A DNA stretch of 41,831 nucleotides from Cyanobacteriota bacterium (GTDB lineage: Bacteria > Cyanobacteriota > Cyanobacteriia > Pseudanabaenales > Pseudanabaenaceae), in assembly GCA_025356295.1 (NCBI GenBank), contig JANXUJ010000063.1, forward strand, positions 1 through 41,831. The letters are read 5' to 3'. A program made the translations under genes and the position numbers. How positions within the stretch are numbered: position 1 is the first letter of the stretch; every line of letters begins with the position of its first letter. The notes below the pieces were generated by a model that saw only the letters and a list, made by a program, of their open reading frames with translations, ran no database searches and had not been told where the DNA came from. This document shows positions 15,958 through 24,954 of this stretch, in pieces.

Positions 15958-16056
15958 GGCGATCGCGACTATTTTATAATTTCTAAAATACTATTCAGAC
16001 TATAATTTAATCTACAAGACAGTAGGAATTAACATCTACGCAGGGACACAACAACT

Positions 16057-17376
16057 ATGGGAATGACACTCACCGAAAAGATTTTGGCAAAAGCGTCTGG
16101 CAAAAGCCACGTTAGCCCAGGGGAAAATATTTGGGTGAATGCTGACCTGCTGATGACCCATGATGTTTGTGGACCTGGCACAATTGGGGTTTTCAAGCGT
16201 GAATTTGGAAATGATGCGAAGGTTTGGGACAAAGAGAAAATCGTCTTGATCCCCGATCATTACATTTTTACGAAAGATGCCCGCGCTAATCGCAATATCG
16301 ACATTTTGCGAGATTTTGCTAAAGAGCAAGATATTAAATATTTTTACGACATCACCGATCTTTCAGATTTTAAAGCTAATCCTGATTACAAAGGTGTGTG
16401 CCATATTGCCCTTGCTCAAGAAGGACATACTCGCCCTGGTGAAGTTCTATTTGGGACTGACTCTCATACTTGTAATGCAGGAGCATTTGGACAATTTGCG
16501 ACAGGGATCGGCAATACCGATGCAGCCTTTGTGATGGGGACTGGCAAGCTATTGCTAAAAGTGCCTGCTTCGATGAAGTTTGTGTTTGATGGCGAAATGC
16601 CGCCTTATTTGCTAGCTAAGGATTTGATCTTGCAAGTGATTGGTGACATCAGTGTCAGTGGCGCAAACTATCGATCGCTACAACTCGGCGGTGAGGCGAT
16701 CGCCAAAATGACGATGGAAGAGCGGATGACTCTCTGCAATATGGCGATCGAGGCGGGCGGTAAAAATGCCGTGATTGCGCCTGACCAAACTACTTTTGAC
16801 TATGTGCGATCGCGTACCGACAAGCCCTTTGAGTCACTCTATGCCGATGCCGATGCTGAGTACTATTACGTCAAGCATTACGATGTCTCCAAACTAGAAC
16901 CTGTGGTCGCCAAACCTCACTCTCCTGATAACCGCGCCCTTGTCCGCGAAGTCAGCGATGTGAAGATAGATCGTGTTTATATCGGCTCCTGCACAGGTGG
17001 TAAAACTGAAGACTTCTATCACGCCGCCCAATTGATCAAAGGTGGACAGGTCAAAGTTCCAACTTACCTTGTACCTGCCACACAGAAGGTTTATAACGAT
17101 CTGTTTAGCTTGAAAATTGATGGCTTAACGCTCTCCGAGATTTTCTTGCAAGCGGGTTGTATTGAGCCAGCTTCACCTTCTTGTGCTGGTTGTTTGGGCG
17201 GTCCACAAGATACCTTTGGGCGAATCAATGAATCAGAAGTTTGTGTGTCCACCACCAACCGCAATTTCCCTGGTCGGATGGGTAACAAGCAAGCGCAAAT
17301 TTATCTTGCGTCTCCCTTTACGGCTGCTGCTTCAGCTTTAACAGGACATATCACTGATCCGCGTGATTTTATGTAA
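16057..17376 (+). CDS. leuC: 3-isopropylmalate dehydratase large subunit
   Basis: A 439-residue aconitase-family protein: MTLTEKILAKASGK, the GTDSHTCNAGAFGQFATGIG stretch and a 4Fe-4S cluster bound by the cysteine in GSCTGGK (about 313) and two in CAGCLGG. It catalyses the isomerisation of 2- to 3-isopropylmalate in leucine synthesis together with LeuD, which is not in this window. The form (GSCTGG, CAGC) is the homoaconitase-like/short LeuC of cyanobacteria and archaea. It is monocistronic: a 21-bp hairpin begins within its last codons. Start at 16057 or 16063 is possible. Confidence 0.92.
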   Translation: MGMTLTEKILAKASGKSHVSPGENIWVNADLLMTHDVCGPGTIGVFKREFGNDAKVWDKEKIVLIPDHYIFTKDARANRNIDILRDFAKEQDIKYFYDITDLSDFKANPDYKGVCHIALAQEGHTRPGEVLFGTDSHTCNAGAFGQFATGIGNTDAAFVMGTGKLLLKVPASMKFVFDGEMPPYLLAKDLILQVIGDISVSGANYRSLQLGGEAIAKMTMEERMTLCNMAIEAGGKNAVIAPDQTTFDYVRSRTDKPFESLYADADAEYYYVKHYDVSKLEPVVAKPHSPDNRALVREVSDVKIDRVYIGSCTGGKTEDFYHAAQLIKGGQVKVPTYLVPATQKVYNDLFSLKIDGLTLSEIFLQAGCIEPASPSCAGCLGGPQDTFGRINESEVCVSTTNRNFPGRMGNKQAQIYLASPFTAAASALTGHITDPRDFM

Positions 17377-17415
17377 GTTTAAAAGTGCCGCTTTGCGGCA
17401 CTTTTAAACTTACAT
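17371..17415 (+). terminator. 21-bp perfect hairpin including the leuC stop codon
   Basis: Bases 17371-17391 pair perfectly with 17395-17415, loop TTT, apex CGC-TTT-GCG. The leuC TAA (17374-17376) is inside the 5' arm. This should end the leuC transcript; the next gene starts only seven bases beyond. Confidence 0.85.
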
Positions 17416-17421
17416 CTGGAT

Positions 17422-18102
17422 TTGGTTTTAGCGCAAAGCACTGCATTAAGTACTAATAATTTGCTCAAAAACAAAGTTTCTGAATGTTATCGCTTACAAG
17501 GATATGAGGTTATTGATCAACCGCATATCGATCAAATGCCTTTTGATTTGGATCAATATTGTCCAGATTTAGTGGTGAAAATATCCGAAACTCAAGGATT
17601 TATCATTGAGATTGAAGATGTCGCCACGAATTTATCAATTGAGCGCTATAGAGAACTCGCGAAAATTGTCTCTAAACATAGCGGCTGGCGATTTCTGCTA
17701 ATTACAGGTGAAGATGCCACGCCGATCGCTGAAGAAGATATTGGCGATATTCGTTTAACACAATCGCAAATCTTGCATCGTAAGGAACGGATTGCTAAGT
17801 TAATTTCGATTGGAGAACGGGAAGCCGCTTTTTTGTCTCTGTGGATATTTGCAGAGATATTAATGCGAAGACATGCAAGGCAAGCTTTAATTCCTATTGA
17901 TCGTTTGACAACGATTTTGATGATCAATCATCTGTATACTCAGTCCGAGATTTCGCTCGAACAGTTTGAAAGAGCGATCGCCCTTAACGAGATCAGAAAT
18001 CGTGTTGCCCATGGATTTCTTGTGAAACCGCTAAATCTCAATGAGGCGATCGAAAAATTATTAAACTTAGTGGATGAATTTATTGAAATGGAAAAACACT
18101 AG
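17422..18102 (+). CDS. Probable PD-(D/E)XK-like nuclease domain fused to a HEPN-like domain
   Basis: A 226-residue protein with no ATG near its beginning; TTG at 17422 is the likeliest start. The N-terminal half has CPDLVVKISE then FIIEIED (Pro48-Asp49 and Glu63/Glu65), the pattern of a PD-(D/E)XK restriction-like fold with Glu in place of the usual Lys. The C-terminal helical half ends with NEIRNRVAHGF; Arg192-x4-His197 is the RxxxxH signature of HEPN ribonucleases. This resembles proteins annotated REase-AHJR-like, but both assignments are by motif only. A toxin or RNA/DNA defence role is possible. It is squeezed between the leuC terminator and a convergent hairpin. Confidence 0.6.
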   Translation: MVLAQSTALSTNNLLKNKVSECYRLQGYEVIDQPHIDQMPFDLDQYCPDLVVKISETQGFIIEIEDVATNLSIERYRELAKIVSKHSGWRFLLITGEDATPIAEEDIGDIRLTQSQILHRKERIAKLISIGEREAAFLSLWIFAEILMRRHARQALIPIDRLTTILMINHLYTQSEISLEQFERAIALNEIRNRVAHGFLVKPLNLNEAIEKLLNLVDEFIEMEKH

Positions 18103-18123
18103 AGAGAGCAAAGCTCTCTCTAG
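18099..18123. terminator. Bidirectional hairpin between convergent genes
   Basis: Arms 18099-18109 and 18113-18123 (11 bp, loop AAA, apex GC-AAA-GC). It includes the TAG of the plus-strand gene and ends just before the malic enzyme stop on the minus strand, so it can serve both. Confidence 0.75.
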
Positions 18124-18124
18124 C

Positions 18125-19516
18125 TCAGGCGTGAGCGATACCTTGCTGACGTGCCACGGCTTGGACTGCGGCGGCAACTGCTTGACAAACACGGGGATCG
18201 AAAACAGAAGGAATGATAAAGTCAGGAGCGAGATCACTGCTGCTGACTAAAGAAGCGATCGCGATCGCCGCCCCCAGATTCATCTGCATTGTGATTTGCG
18301 TAACTCTGGCATCGAGCGCACCTCGAAAGATACCTGGAAAAGCAAGCACATTATTGATTTGGTTAGCATAGTCACTGCGACCTGTGGCGATCACGGCGAC
18401 ATCGTTTTCCACAAGTTCAGGCTGAATCTCAGGATTAGGATTTGCCATCGCAAAGACAATCGGCGCAGTAGCCATACTTCTAACCATTTCAGGCGTGAGC
18501 GCTCCCTTCACACTCAGACCAACAAACATATCGGCTCCCTTGATCACTTCGGCAAGTGAGCCTGACATATCACTAGCAAACTCTAGCTTTTCAGGGGTGA
18601 GATCAGGGCGATCTTTGCTAATACAGCCTCTAGAATCACACATCGTGATCTGCTTCACGCCCGCTTCGCGTAACAGTCTCGCCACCGCGATCCCAGATGC
18701 ACCCGCGCCATTCATGACGATGCGGACTGTATCAATGGGCTTGTTAACAACTTTGAGCGCGTTGATTGTCGCCGCGACCACTACCACCGCCGTACCATGT
18801 TGGTCATCATGATAAACAGGAATATCTAACTCAGCTTTGAGGCGTTTTTCGATTTCAAAGCAGCGAGGGGCACTAATATCTTCGAGATTGACACCGCCAA
18901 ATCCAGGCGCAATCCGTTTCACAGTTTCCACGATTTCATCGACATCTTTCGTATTCAGACAAATCGGGAACGCATCGAGTCCTGCAAACTGTTTGAAGAG
19001 CATCGCTTTGCCTTCCATCACAGGCATTGCGGCTTCAGGACCAATATCGCCTAGTCCCAAAACAGCCGTACCATCGGTGACTACCGCGATCGTGTTGCAT
19101 TTGATCGTGTAGTCATAAACCTTGCGCTTGTCTTCCGCGATCGCCATACATACACGCCCCACTCCAGGGGTATAGACCATTGCCAGATCATCTTGTCCTT
19201 TGACAGCAACTTTGGCTTCGAGATGGATTTTGCCGCCTTTGTGAACTTGAAAAGTGCGATCGTAAACATCCAGAACCCGAATCTCTGGGACTGCCTTCAC
19301 AACTGCGATCAACTCATCCATATGCTCAGCGCTATAAGCATTGACCGTAATATCACGCACCGAGATTTTGCGAGTCTGTTGGATAAGGTCAATCTGTCCG
19401 AGATTCCCTCCCGCTTCAGCGAGAACGCCAATGACTGAAGATAGCATTCCTGCGCGGTTGAGGAGTTGCACGCGAATGGTTAAGCTAAAGCTGGGATTAG
19501 GTGTTAGTTGTTGCAT
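18125..19516 (-). CDS. NAD(P)-dependent malic enzyme with N-terminal ACT domain
   Basis: The chosen start is ATG 19516 (MQQLTPNPSFSLTIRVQLL), giving 463 residues; an in-frame extension upstream would run through a terminator hairpin. Residues about 10-85 form an ACT-like regulatory domain (LNRAGMLSSVIGVLAEAGGN). The malic domain follows (AMVYTPGVGRVC, TDGTAVLGLGDIGPEAAMPVMEGK, HDDQHGTA) and then the Rossmann domain (VMNGAGASGIAVARLL). It decarboxylates malate to pyruvate, feeding carbon and reductant. The ACT domain suggests control by an amino acid or other small ligand. Convergent with the nuclease-HEPN-like gene. Confidence 0.92.
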   Translation of the reverse strand: MQQLTPNPSFSLTIRVQLLNRAGMLSSVIGVLAEAGGNLGQIDLIQQTRKISVRDITVNAYSAEHMDELIAVVKAVPEIRVLDVYDRTFQVHKGGKIHLEAKVAVKGQDDLAMVYTPGVGRVCMAIAEDKRKVYDYTIKCNTIAVVTDGTAVLGLGDIGPEAAMPVMEGKAMLFKQFAGLDAFPICLNTKDVDEIVETVKRIAPGFGGVNLEDISAPRCFEIEKRLKAELDIPVYHDDQHGTAVVVVAATINALKVVNKPIDTVRIVMNGAGASGIAVARLLREAGVKQITMCDSRGCISKDRPDLTPEKLEFASDMSGSLAEVIKGADMFVGLSVKGALTPEMVRSMATAPIVFAMANPNPEIQPELVENDVAVIATGRSDYANQINNVLAFPGIFRGALDARVTQITMQMNLGAAIAIASLVSSSDLAPDFIIPSVFDPRVCQAVAAAVQAVARQQGIAHA

Positions 19517-19531
19517 CGTGAAAAATAAGTA

Positions 19532-19568
19532 ATTGCATAGAGTCAAGCAAAGCTTGACTCTATGCAAT
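19532..19568. terminator. 17-bp perfect hairpin between hsdR and the malic enzyme gene
   Basis: Arms 19532-19548 and 19552-19568, loop AAA, apex AGC-AAA-GCT. It lies just after the hsdR stop on the minus strand and before the malic enzyme start, so it is the likely hsdR terminator. Confidence 0.75.
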
Positions 19569-19618
19569 GTTACCTGATTGTTTGTTTGTGTGGCGTTACA
19601 AATCACACTTTCTGTTTG

Positions 19619-22513
19619 CTACACAGTTCCGCCCATGCCCTCAATAAATGTATCAATGAATAACTTGATTTTCTCAAATATGCGATCAATGGTTTTTTGA
19701 CGATCTAAAATTTTGGGCTGAAAGTTGAGGGCGATTCTAATTTCTTGATCGCGGGGTAGACGGTTGGCGAAAGAATAGTTATTGATAAGCTTTGATAGTT
19801 CTTCAGGCTTTATATTTTCAGTGACACAAAGTTCGGTTAGGGCTTCAGATTTTTTGGTTAGCCAGTAGTCTTCAAAGGCTTGTTCTGCATTCTCATGGGG
19901 TTGTAGTTGTTGCAGATTATTTTCGATGAATGTTTCGATTAGGGCGCGTTTACTGCGTAGTTGGACTTCACCTGCCATGAGGTCAAGGATTTCTTTTTGA
20001 CGTTTTTGGGCGGCGACGGGATCGGTTTTGCTCATGCTTCTCAATAGGTTGAGAATGTAGGCGACGTTAATCTCATCACGATGGATTAAACTCAGTTCAA
20101 AGTCCACTTCATCGAGGAGCGATGGTTTTTCGGTGTTGCGTTCTTTCTTTACACTGTCATAGACATCGAGGTATTTGCTTTTATAATCCTCAAATTTTTG
20201 GGCTTCAAGGGTGAGGTCAGTTTCCTCAAAGTCAGCAAAGGTGGTCAGGACATTTTTAAGGCGTAGTAGTTCTCGAAATTGGGTGACAAATTCTAGTTTT
20301 TTGTTTTCATCTGGTAATGTGTCTACACTTTTTATAGTGGGAGTTATTTTTAATAGCCCGATCGCCGCTTCATTAAATTGAGCTACATAGTCCTCATAGG
20401 GTTGGACTAGCACTGTTGCTTTTGCATCTTTGTCAGAGAATAGGGCGATCGCGTCATCAGTGGCTTTTTTGAGATTGCGAAAACAAACTATATTGCCCTG
20501 TGATTTTTTGTCATTGAGAATGCGATTGGTGCGCGAGAAGGCTTGGACTAGCCCGTGAAACTTGAGATTTTTATCGACATAGAGCGTATTGAGTCTGGGG
20601 CTGTCAAAACCTGTTAAGAACATGTTCACCACTAGCAAAATATCGATTTCGCCTTGTCTGACGCGCTTAGAAATATCTTGGGAATAGTTGTAAAAAGCTT
20701 GGCTATCGTTGGCGCTGTGCTTGGTGTTAAAGAGAATGTTGTAGTCAGTGATGAATTGCTCGAGTTTGTCTCGATTGTTTTGGTTGATTTTTGCTTCGCT
20801 AGGAATCTCTAGCGGTTCTTCATCGATCATGCCGTTAGCAGTTGGATTTTCTGCGTTGGCGGCATAGCTGAAGATTGTGGCAATTTTTAGGGGTGTAGTT
20901 GCTTGAGCTTGTTGCTTTTGGAATAGTTCGTAATATTTGATCAGGGTTTCGATATTGCTGACGCAAAACATGGCGGTGAAGTCTGGCGCTTTGGTCTTTT
21001 GAGCGTGATGTTCTAGAATATAGTCCACAACTTTTTCTAGTCTGAGTGGATTTTCGAGCATTTCTTTGGTGTCGCTTTCTTCTACAGCAATATCGAGATC
21101 GTTAGCGCCTTTTTTCTTCCTTTTTGTCTTAGCATCTGAGTTACTGGTTTGATTGGTTTTGCCCACATACTCGACCGCAAAGCGCAGCACGTTCTCATCC
21201 TTGATCGCGTCCACGATTACATATTTATGCAAGCATTCGCCAAATAGGGATGCGGTGGTTTGTTGATGTTCTTTTGTACCGAAGGCATTGTCTGCGAGGA
21301 TCGGTGTGCCTGTGAAGCCGAACATTTGGCAATTGGTAAAAAACTTTTTGATGTTTTGGTGGGTTTCTCCAAATTGGCTACGGTGACATTCATCGAAGAT
21401 AAAGACAAATTTTTTATCTTGGAGATGTTGGATTTTGTCGAGATAGCGCCCTTTAACGATCGCATTATTGAGCTTCTGAATCGTGGTGACGATGAGCTTA
21501 GTGCTGTCGTCATTTAGTTGATTGACAAGGTTATGGGTGTTGGTGGTGCTGTCTACACTGCCTTTAGAAAATTCGTTAAATTCCTTAGCGGTTTGATAAT
21601 CGAGGTCTTTGCGATCGACGACAAATACAACTTTGTGGACTTGAGGCGATCGCATGATGATCTGACTAGCTTTAAAGGAGGTGAGAGTTTTGCCTGAGCC
21701 TGTGGTGTGCCAGATGTAGGCATTTTTGGTGCTGGTTTTGACCTGTTCGACTAGGCTCTCGGTTGCGTAGACTTGATAGGGGCGGAGGACTTTAAGGATG
21801 TTGCTAGCGGTGATCACGATGTAGTGGGTGATCATTTTGGCTAGGTGACAGGTGCGAAGAAAGGTGTCAGCAAATTCACTGAGGTCAGAGATGCGATTAT
21901 TTTCTTTGTCTGTCCAGTAAAAGGTTTGTTGAAAGGCTTGATATTTGTTGTTTGCGAAATATTTTGTATTTACGCCGTTGCTGATGATGAATAGCTGCAC
22001 ATATTGAAATAGTCGTGCTCCTGCGTCATAGGATTCGTGCTGATAGCGGTTAATTTGATGGAAGGCGACTTTTAACTCAGAGCCGCGTTTTTTGAGTTCG
22101 ATCTGTACCAGTGGCAAGCCATTAATGAGGATGGTTACGTCATAGCGATTTTTGCGTTTGCCTTCAATGCTGATCTGGTTCGTGACTTGAAATTCATTTC
22201 TGCACCAGTCTTCGCGGTTGAGAAAGCTGATATGGATGGTTTCGGCGGGTTTACCGTCTGTGGCTTCGCGTTTGAGGGCATATTTGTCGCGGAGTATTTT
22301 GGCGCGTTCGATGACTGTGCCTGTGTTGAGGTGATTAAGGATGAGGTCAAATTCGTTTTTGCTGAGGGTGATATTGCCGTTATGGATTTCTAGTTGTTGC
22401 TTGAGGTTGGCAAGCATGGCGGCTTGATCTTTGATTTTGACTCTTGTATATTTCAGGCTTTGGAGTTGGTCGATTAAGGCTGCTTCTAGTTCGGCTTCGG
22501 GTTGGGTTGTCAT
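19619..22513 (-). CDS. hsdR: Type I restriction enzyme R subunit
   Basis: A 964-residue motor-nuclease subunit. The N-terminal PD-(D/E)XK nuclease shows Asp125 (RYDVTIL) and Glu139-x-Lys141 (QIELKK). The SF2 helicase core has Walker A TTGSGKT (270-276), FVVDRKDLDYQ, DECH (374-377) and TGTP (401-404); the second RecA lobe has TGFDSPRLNTLYVDK and QAFSRTNR. With HsdM and HsdS it cleaves DNA far from unmethylated sites while translocating. It seems intact. It lies downstream of hsdS in the same orientation, separated by the plus-strand Panacea-PIN pair, so it may need its own promoter in 22514-22660. Confidence 0.95.
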   Translation of the reverse strand: MTTQPEAELEAALIDQLQSLKYTRVKIKDQAAMLANLKQQLEIHNGNITLSKNEFDLILNHLNTGTVIERAKILRDKYALKREATDGKPAETIHISFLNREDWCRNEFQVTNQISIEGKRKNRYDVTILINGLPLVQIELKKRGSELKVAFHQINRYQHESYDAGARLFQYVQLFIISNGVNTKYFANNKYQAFQQTFYWTDKENNRISDLSEFADTFLRTCHLAKMITHYIVITASNILKVLRPYQVYATESLVEQVKTSTKNAYIWHTTGSGKTLTSFKASQIIMRSPQVHKVVFVVDRKDLDYQTAKEFNEFSKGSVDSTTNTHNLVNQLNDDSTKLIVTTIQKLNNAIVKGRYLDKIQHLQDKKFVFIFDECHRSQFGETHQNIKKFFTNCQMFGFTGTPILADNAFGTKEHQQTTASLFGECLHKYVIVDAIKDENVLRFAVEYVGKTNQTSNSDAKTKRKKKGANDLDIAVEESDTKEMLENPLRLEKVVDYILEHHAQKTKAPDFTAMFCVSNIETLIKYYELFQKQQAQATTPLKIATIFSYAANAENPTANGMIDEEPLEIPSEAKINQNNRDKLEQFITDYNILFNTKHSANDSQAFYNYSQDISKRVRQGEIDILLVVNMFLTGFDSPRLNTLYVDKNLKFHGLVQAFSRTNRILNDKKSQGNIVCFRNLKKATDDAIALFSDKDAKATVLVQPYEDYVAQFNEAAIGLLKITPTIKSVDTLPDENKKLEFVTQFRELLRLKNVLTTFADFEETDLTLEAQKFEDYKSKYLDVYDSVKKERNTEKPSLLDEVDFELSLIHRDEINVAYILNLLRSMSKTDPVAAQKRQKEILDLMAGEVQLRSKRALIETFIENNLQQLQPHENAEQAFEDYWLTKKSEALTELCVTENIKPEELSKLINNYSFANRLPRDQEIRIALNFQPKILDRQKTIDRIFEKIKLFIDTFIEGMGGTV

Positions 22514-22660
22514 AAGATTGCTTGATTTTTAACGTAAGCTAGATATAGGTTTAATATAATTTTTCTTTAAATAATCACACAAATTCCATATTTAGCGTAT
22601 TTTAAGTTTTTTAAAGCTCTTAAAACACTAAATCTGGAACTATTACCTTGGGATGCTGTT

Positions 22661-23305
22661 ATGGTCAGTCCTTTAGATGTTGCCCGTTATTTTATTTTTA
22701 GGGCGTATGAGGATGGCAGAGAGTCACTCATGACAAACATGAAAGTGCAAAAACTTCTTTACTACACTCAAAGTTTACATCTTGCCCTATTTGATGAGCC
22801 TTTGTTTGATGATGAAATTCAAGCATGGCGCTATGGTCCCGTTTGTCCTCCTGCTTATCGTTTTTATAGCAAGTTTGAGGCTGAGCAGTTGCCTATTCCT
22901 GACGAAAATGATTTATTGCGAATTTCTGAAGATGTTCAAAATCTTCTTGATGAAGTTTGGGAATATTTCGGTGAACTTCATGCTTACTATCTGAGTGATA
23001 TGACTCATTTAGAATTTCCTTGGAAAAAAGCTCGCAAAGGTTTACCAGCAAAAGCTCCTTCTCAAGAGCCAATTTTATTGCTTGATATGAGAAAGTTGGG
23101 ACAAGAAAAACTAAAAGAAATGAGAGGACATATTGTTATGAATAGCAGTTCTTTAGATGAAGTTATTTTAGATACGCAAACACAAGTACAAAAAAACAAT
23201 GGCAATGAGATTCTATCAATTACGCGATCGCTGGTTGGTATTTTAAAAGGCTCTAATGTTGATGTATCTGACTATAAAAAATATTTAGAGGAAAAGTATC
23301 TTTGA
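22661..23305 (+). CDS. Panacea-domain (DUF4065/SocA-like) antitoxin
   Basis: A 214-residue protein. Residues about 3-150 carry the Panacea/DUF4065 pattern: PLDVARYFI, MKVQKLLYYTQSLHLAL, LFDDEIQAWRYGPVCPPAYR and LSDMTHLEFPWKKARKG. Panacea proteins are antitoxins of type II systems that neutralise toxins of many different folds. The remaining 60 residues are a linker and tail, perhaps the toxin-specific part. The PIN gene downstream starts inside the stop codon here (4-base overlap), as expected for an antitoxin-toxin operon. It runs against the surrounding hsd genes, diverging from hsdR by 147 bases. Confidence 0.85.
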   Translation: MVSPLDVARYFIFRAYEDGRESLMTNMKVQKLLYYTQSLHLALFDEPLFDDEIQAWRYGPVCPPAYRFYSKFEAEQLPIPDENDLLRISEDVQNLLDEVWEYFGELHAYYLSDMTHLEFPWKKARKGLPAKAPSQEPILLLDMRKLGQEKLKEMRGHIVMNSSSLDEVILDTQTQVQKNNGNEILSITRSLVGILKGSNVDVSDYKKYLEEKYL

Positions 23306-23724
23306 AAATTGTATTTGATACCAATATTGTTCTTGATGTTTTGTTAGAGCGTGAGCCTTTCGCTCCTTTGGCTATTAATTTATTTAATGCAGTTGAGCAG
23401 CAAGTTATTCTGGGTTATCTTTGTGCGACAACAATAACTACAATCGATTATTTGTTGTCTAAGAAACTAGGCGAGGCTTCGGCTAAGCTTGCTATTAATC
23501 AATTACTTGATTTATTTGCAATTGCAGAGGTTAATAAAGTGATCTTAAAAGCAGCATCTGATTCAGATTTTTCTGATTTTGAGGACGCTGTTTTATATCA
23601 TTCAGGAGTTCGGGCGAGTGTTGATGGTTTTGTAACTCGAAATAGCAAGGATTTTAAAACTGCTAGTTTACCTATTTATAGCCCAACTGAACTATTAAAT
23701 ATTATTCAGCAATCGCATAAGTGA
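23302..23724 (+). CDS. PIN-domain toxin paired with Panacea antitoxin
   Basis: A 140-residue VapC-like protein. The start is TTG, overlapping the upstream stop (TTGA). The PIN acidic residues are in place: Asp6 (IVFDTNIVLDVLL), an acidic/alcohol position after the middle helices, and Asp92/Asp95 (DFEDAVLYHSG), with a final VTRNSKDF containing Asp at about 118. PIN toxins are metal-dependent ribonucleases that often cut initiator tRNA or rRNA. The family normally pairs with VapB-type antitoxins; here the coupled neighbour is a Panacea protein. It converges on hsdS with a 21-base gap. Confidence 0.87.
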   Translation: MKIVFDTNIVLDVLLEREPFAPLAINLFNAVEQQVILGYLCATTITTIDYLLSKKLGEASAKLAINQLLDLFAIAEVNKVILKAASDSDFSDFEDAVLYHSGVRASVDGFVTRNSKDFKTASLPIYSPTELLNIIQQSHK

Positions 23725-23745
23725 CAGGACGGCTTTGCGTTTAAT

Positions 23746-24954
23746 CTAAACAAACATCTGTTGTAATAAGCCTTGTTTATATCGTTTTACTGTGTCGAGA
23801 TAGGTCTGAGCTTCGGTAATTTTTTCGTCAATAGAGGTTAAGAAATTAGCGATTTTAATTTGTTCTTCTAGAGATAAAGGATACATAATTGGACAGTTTA
23901 AAACGTCATCTTTCCTTAAATTAGTTTGCCCAACTCCGTTGTCAAAACTTAAATAGTAGGGATTTCGATTTATTTGATAAAACAGGAATTTTGATATTGC
24001 TTTGTCTGATGTTATGGAACATATTCGTTGATTCAGAGTATATTTGTTGTCATATTCAATAAAATAGCATTTTGCAAGAGCTTTGCCATTAGGTACATCA
24101 CTCATAACCATAACAACACTGTCTTTTGTTAATGGTGAGATTGCACTGTTTGAACGCTTTATAACAGTACCGTTAGACGATATAAATTTTGAATTTACAA
24201 CAATGTAATGACCATTATCAGTAATACTTGACTCATGAGCTTTACCATTTTCAAAACTTATTATTTCACCTAATAATATCTCTTCCCAATCTGGGAAATC
24301 ACGCCCATCGTCATCTTTAAAGCGCAAATCTTGGCTAAAAATCTGCTGCATCACGCCTTTTTTATAACGCGCTAATAATTCACATTTTTGCGTGAGTTGT
24401 GCGATTTTTTCATCTATAGTTACGAGAAAATCAGCGATTTTATTTTGTTCGCTTATTTTTGGCAAATGCATATTTATAGACGCAATAGTTGGAAGATTTA
24501 AGCCAGACTTTGCACCAGAATCATTTAACCTATTTATTTGTTTGTTTAACTTAGCAGTTGAGAGCAAATAGGCTATAAATAACGAATCTGCTTGATCTTT
24601 TTTGAGACGAACTAAACCCGTATGCTGATTTATAAAAGCTTCACCAAAGTTAGGCGGAATCCAACCGATTTTACCAAGTTCAGCAGTTATTGAGATAAGT
24701 ATATCGCCGTGAATTAAGCTTGTACGCTGACCATCACTAGACTCAGCTTTGACATTGACAAACTTTAAATCATCAAGTTTTAGGTGGATTCCATCTCTAC
24801 TAAGATTCGTCATCCTTATAAATTTGCTTCCATTTTCTGAATAATATTGCGCCCAATCACGCGCTCCACTTGTGATCTTATCTGCAATTTTTCCTAGCTT
24901 AATTAACTTCCATTCCCCTTTAAATTCCTTAAATCTCAACTTAGGCACACTCAT
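23746..24954 (-). CDS. hsdS: Type I restriction enzyme specificity subunit
   Basis: A 402-residue protein with two target-recognition domains (about 15-150 and 205-350), each followed by a conserved helical spacer. The two spacers are visible repeats: IADFLVTIDEKIAQL...RYKKGVMQQIF near 165-203 and IANFLTSIDEKITEA...RYKQGLLQQMF at the C-terminus. It sets the bipartite DNA site recognised by the HsdM and HsdR complex. It starts at 24954, immediately after the DUF1016 stop with no gap, so coupled translation is likely. Confidence 0.94.
   Translation of the reverse strand: MSVPKLRFKEFKGEWKLIKLGKIADKITSGARDWAQYYSENGSKFIRMTNLSRDGIHLKLDDLKFVNVKAESSDGQRTSLIHGDILISITAELGKIGWIPPNFGEAFINQHTGLVRLKKDQADSLFIAYLLSTAKLNKQINRLNDSGAKSGLNLPTIASINMHLPKISEQNKIADFLVTIDEKIAQLTQKCELLARYKKGVMQQIFSQDLRFKDDDGRDFPDWEEILLGEIISFENGKAHESSITDNGHYIVVNSKFISSNGTVIKRSNSAISPLTKDSVVMVMSDVPNGKALAKCYFIEYDNKYTLNQRICSITSDKAISKFLFYQINRNPYYLSFDNGVGQTNLRKDDVLNCPIMYPLSLEEQIKIANFLTSIDEKITEAQTYLDTVKRYKQGLLQQMFV

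Noticed and set aside
19517..19606. N-terminal extension of the malic enzyme
   Set aside because: The added 30 codons pass through the 17-bp terminator hairpin at 19532-19568, so they are unlikely to be translated.
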